Assembly: GCA_022361135.1 (NCBI GenBank)
Contig: JAKSBM010000769.1
Coordinates: forward strand, 1 to 5,184
DNA length: 5,184 nt
Direction: 5' to 3'
DNA from: Desulfobacterales bacterium
GTDB lineage: Bacteria > Desulfobacterota > Desulfobacteria > Desulfobacterales > Desulfobacteraceae
Shown here: piece by piece, positions 4,846-5,184 of the stretch
Layout: every line of letters starts with the position of its first letter
Position numbering within the stretch: position 1 is the first letter of the stretch
Translations under genes and position numbers: made by a program
The notes under the pieces: generated by a model
Told to the model about the DNA's origin: nothing
Seen by the model: the letters and a program-made list of their open reading frames with translations, nothing else
Databases searched by the model: none

Positions 4846-5184
4846 ATGGGAATTCAATACATCGCATTTGTTGGACTGGCAGTCATCTGGGGCAGTAATT
4901 TTATTTTCATGAAATGGGCGGCGGATTACATCTCCCCCATGCAGATCGTCTTCCTTCGGGTTGCGGCCGGCTGCATTCCCATTCTCCTATACGGCCTGTG
5001 GAAAGGGCGGATCCAAAGGCAGGATTTTCGCCACTGGCCCCATTTCCTGGTCATGTCCATCCTGGGCACCAGCTTTTATTATTGGTGCTTTGTCAAGGGA
5101 ACGGCCCTTTTGCCCTCGGGCATTGCCGGCATGGTGTCCGGGGCCATCCCCTTCTGCGCCATGGGCGTGACCCTGATCTGTTTA
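4846..5184 (+). CDS. EamA/DMT-family inner-membrane transporter (3' end outside window)
   Basis: The first 113 residues are present and the frame is open to the window edge. EamA proteins have about ten membrane spans in two repeated halves and usually export amino acids or other metabolites. Four hydrophobic spans are visible: about 4-24 (with the family-typical WGSNFIFMKWA), 33-51, 66-84 and 91-111. ALLPSGIAGMVSGAIPF (87-103) is also typical of the family. The ATG at 4846 places the first span right at the N-terminus, as expected. GTG at 4804 is an in-frame alternative that would add 14 charged residues. No strong ribosome binding site is seen for either (GGAG at 4830-4833 is 12 bases away). 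The gene is divergent from the LysR gene across a region holding an inverted repeat, so LysR-controlled export is likely. The substrate cannot be told. Confidence 0.85.
   Translation, partial: MGIQYIAFVGLAVIWGSNFIFMKWAADYISPMQIVFLRVAAGCIPILLYGLWKGRIQRQDFRHWPHFLVMSILGTSFYYWCFVKGTALLPSGIAGMVSGAIPFCAMGVTLICL

Overview
This window looks like ordinary chromosomal DNA from a GC-rich Gram-negative bacterium. The gene style (a QueG-like Fe-S protein fused to an SCP2 domain, a DeaD-type helicase with a DbpA-like tail, a LysR/EamA pair) suggests Desulfobacterota, i.e. an anaerobic sulfate-reducer-like lineage. That placement is an inference from protein style and is not proven by any marker gene here. 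There are no rRNA, tRNA, CRISPR or insertion-sequence signals.

Layout from left to right. (1) 1-1272 (+): the C-terminal three quarters of a DEAD-box RNA helicase, closed by a strong intrinsic terminator. (2) 1357-3215 (+): a compact regulatory unit made of a MarR-family repressor gene (1412-1864) and a gene for an unusual protein (1911-3215). That protein joins a QueG/reductive-dehalogenase-like N-terminal region and a two-cluster ferredoxin region to a C-terminal SCP2 lipid-binding domain. Nearly identical 18-bp palindromes, AAATTGCATATACAATTT and a one-base variant, lie in front of each of the two genes. One overlaps the MarR promoter and the other ends just before the Shine-Dalgarno sequence of the Fe-S gene. 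This is the most interesting part of the window: a self-regulated, possibly redox- or lipophile-sensing two-gene module. (3) 3238-3687 (-): a small exported protein, convergent with the Fe-S gene, with a signal peptide and a C-terminal beta-signature typical of outer-membrane barrels. It has too few strands for a full barrel. (4) 3688-3878: a 191-bp gap holding a minus-strand promoter for the small exported protein and a hairpin plus T-tract pointing the other way. (5) 3879-4736 (-) and 4846-5184 (+): a LrhA-like LysR regulator divergent from an EamA/DMT-family transporter that runs off the window, with an inverted repeat in the shared control region.

How the parts may work together: the MarR protein probably represses itself and the Fe-S/SCP2 gene until it meets a ligand or oxidant. 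The Fe-S/SCP2 protein may reduce a hydrophobic substrate held by its SCP2 domain. The LysR protein probably controls the divergent exporter. The helicase is a housekeeping gene insulated by its terminator. All functions are inferred from sequence patterns recognised by eye; no search was run.
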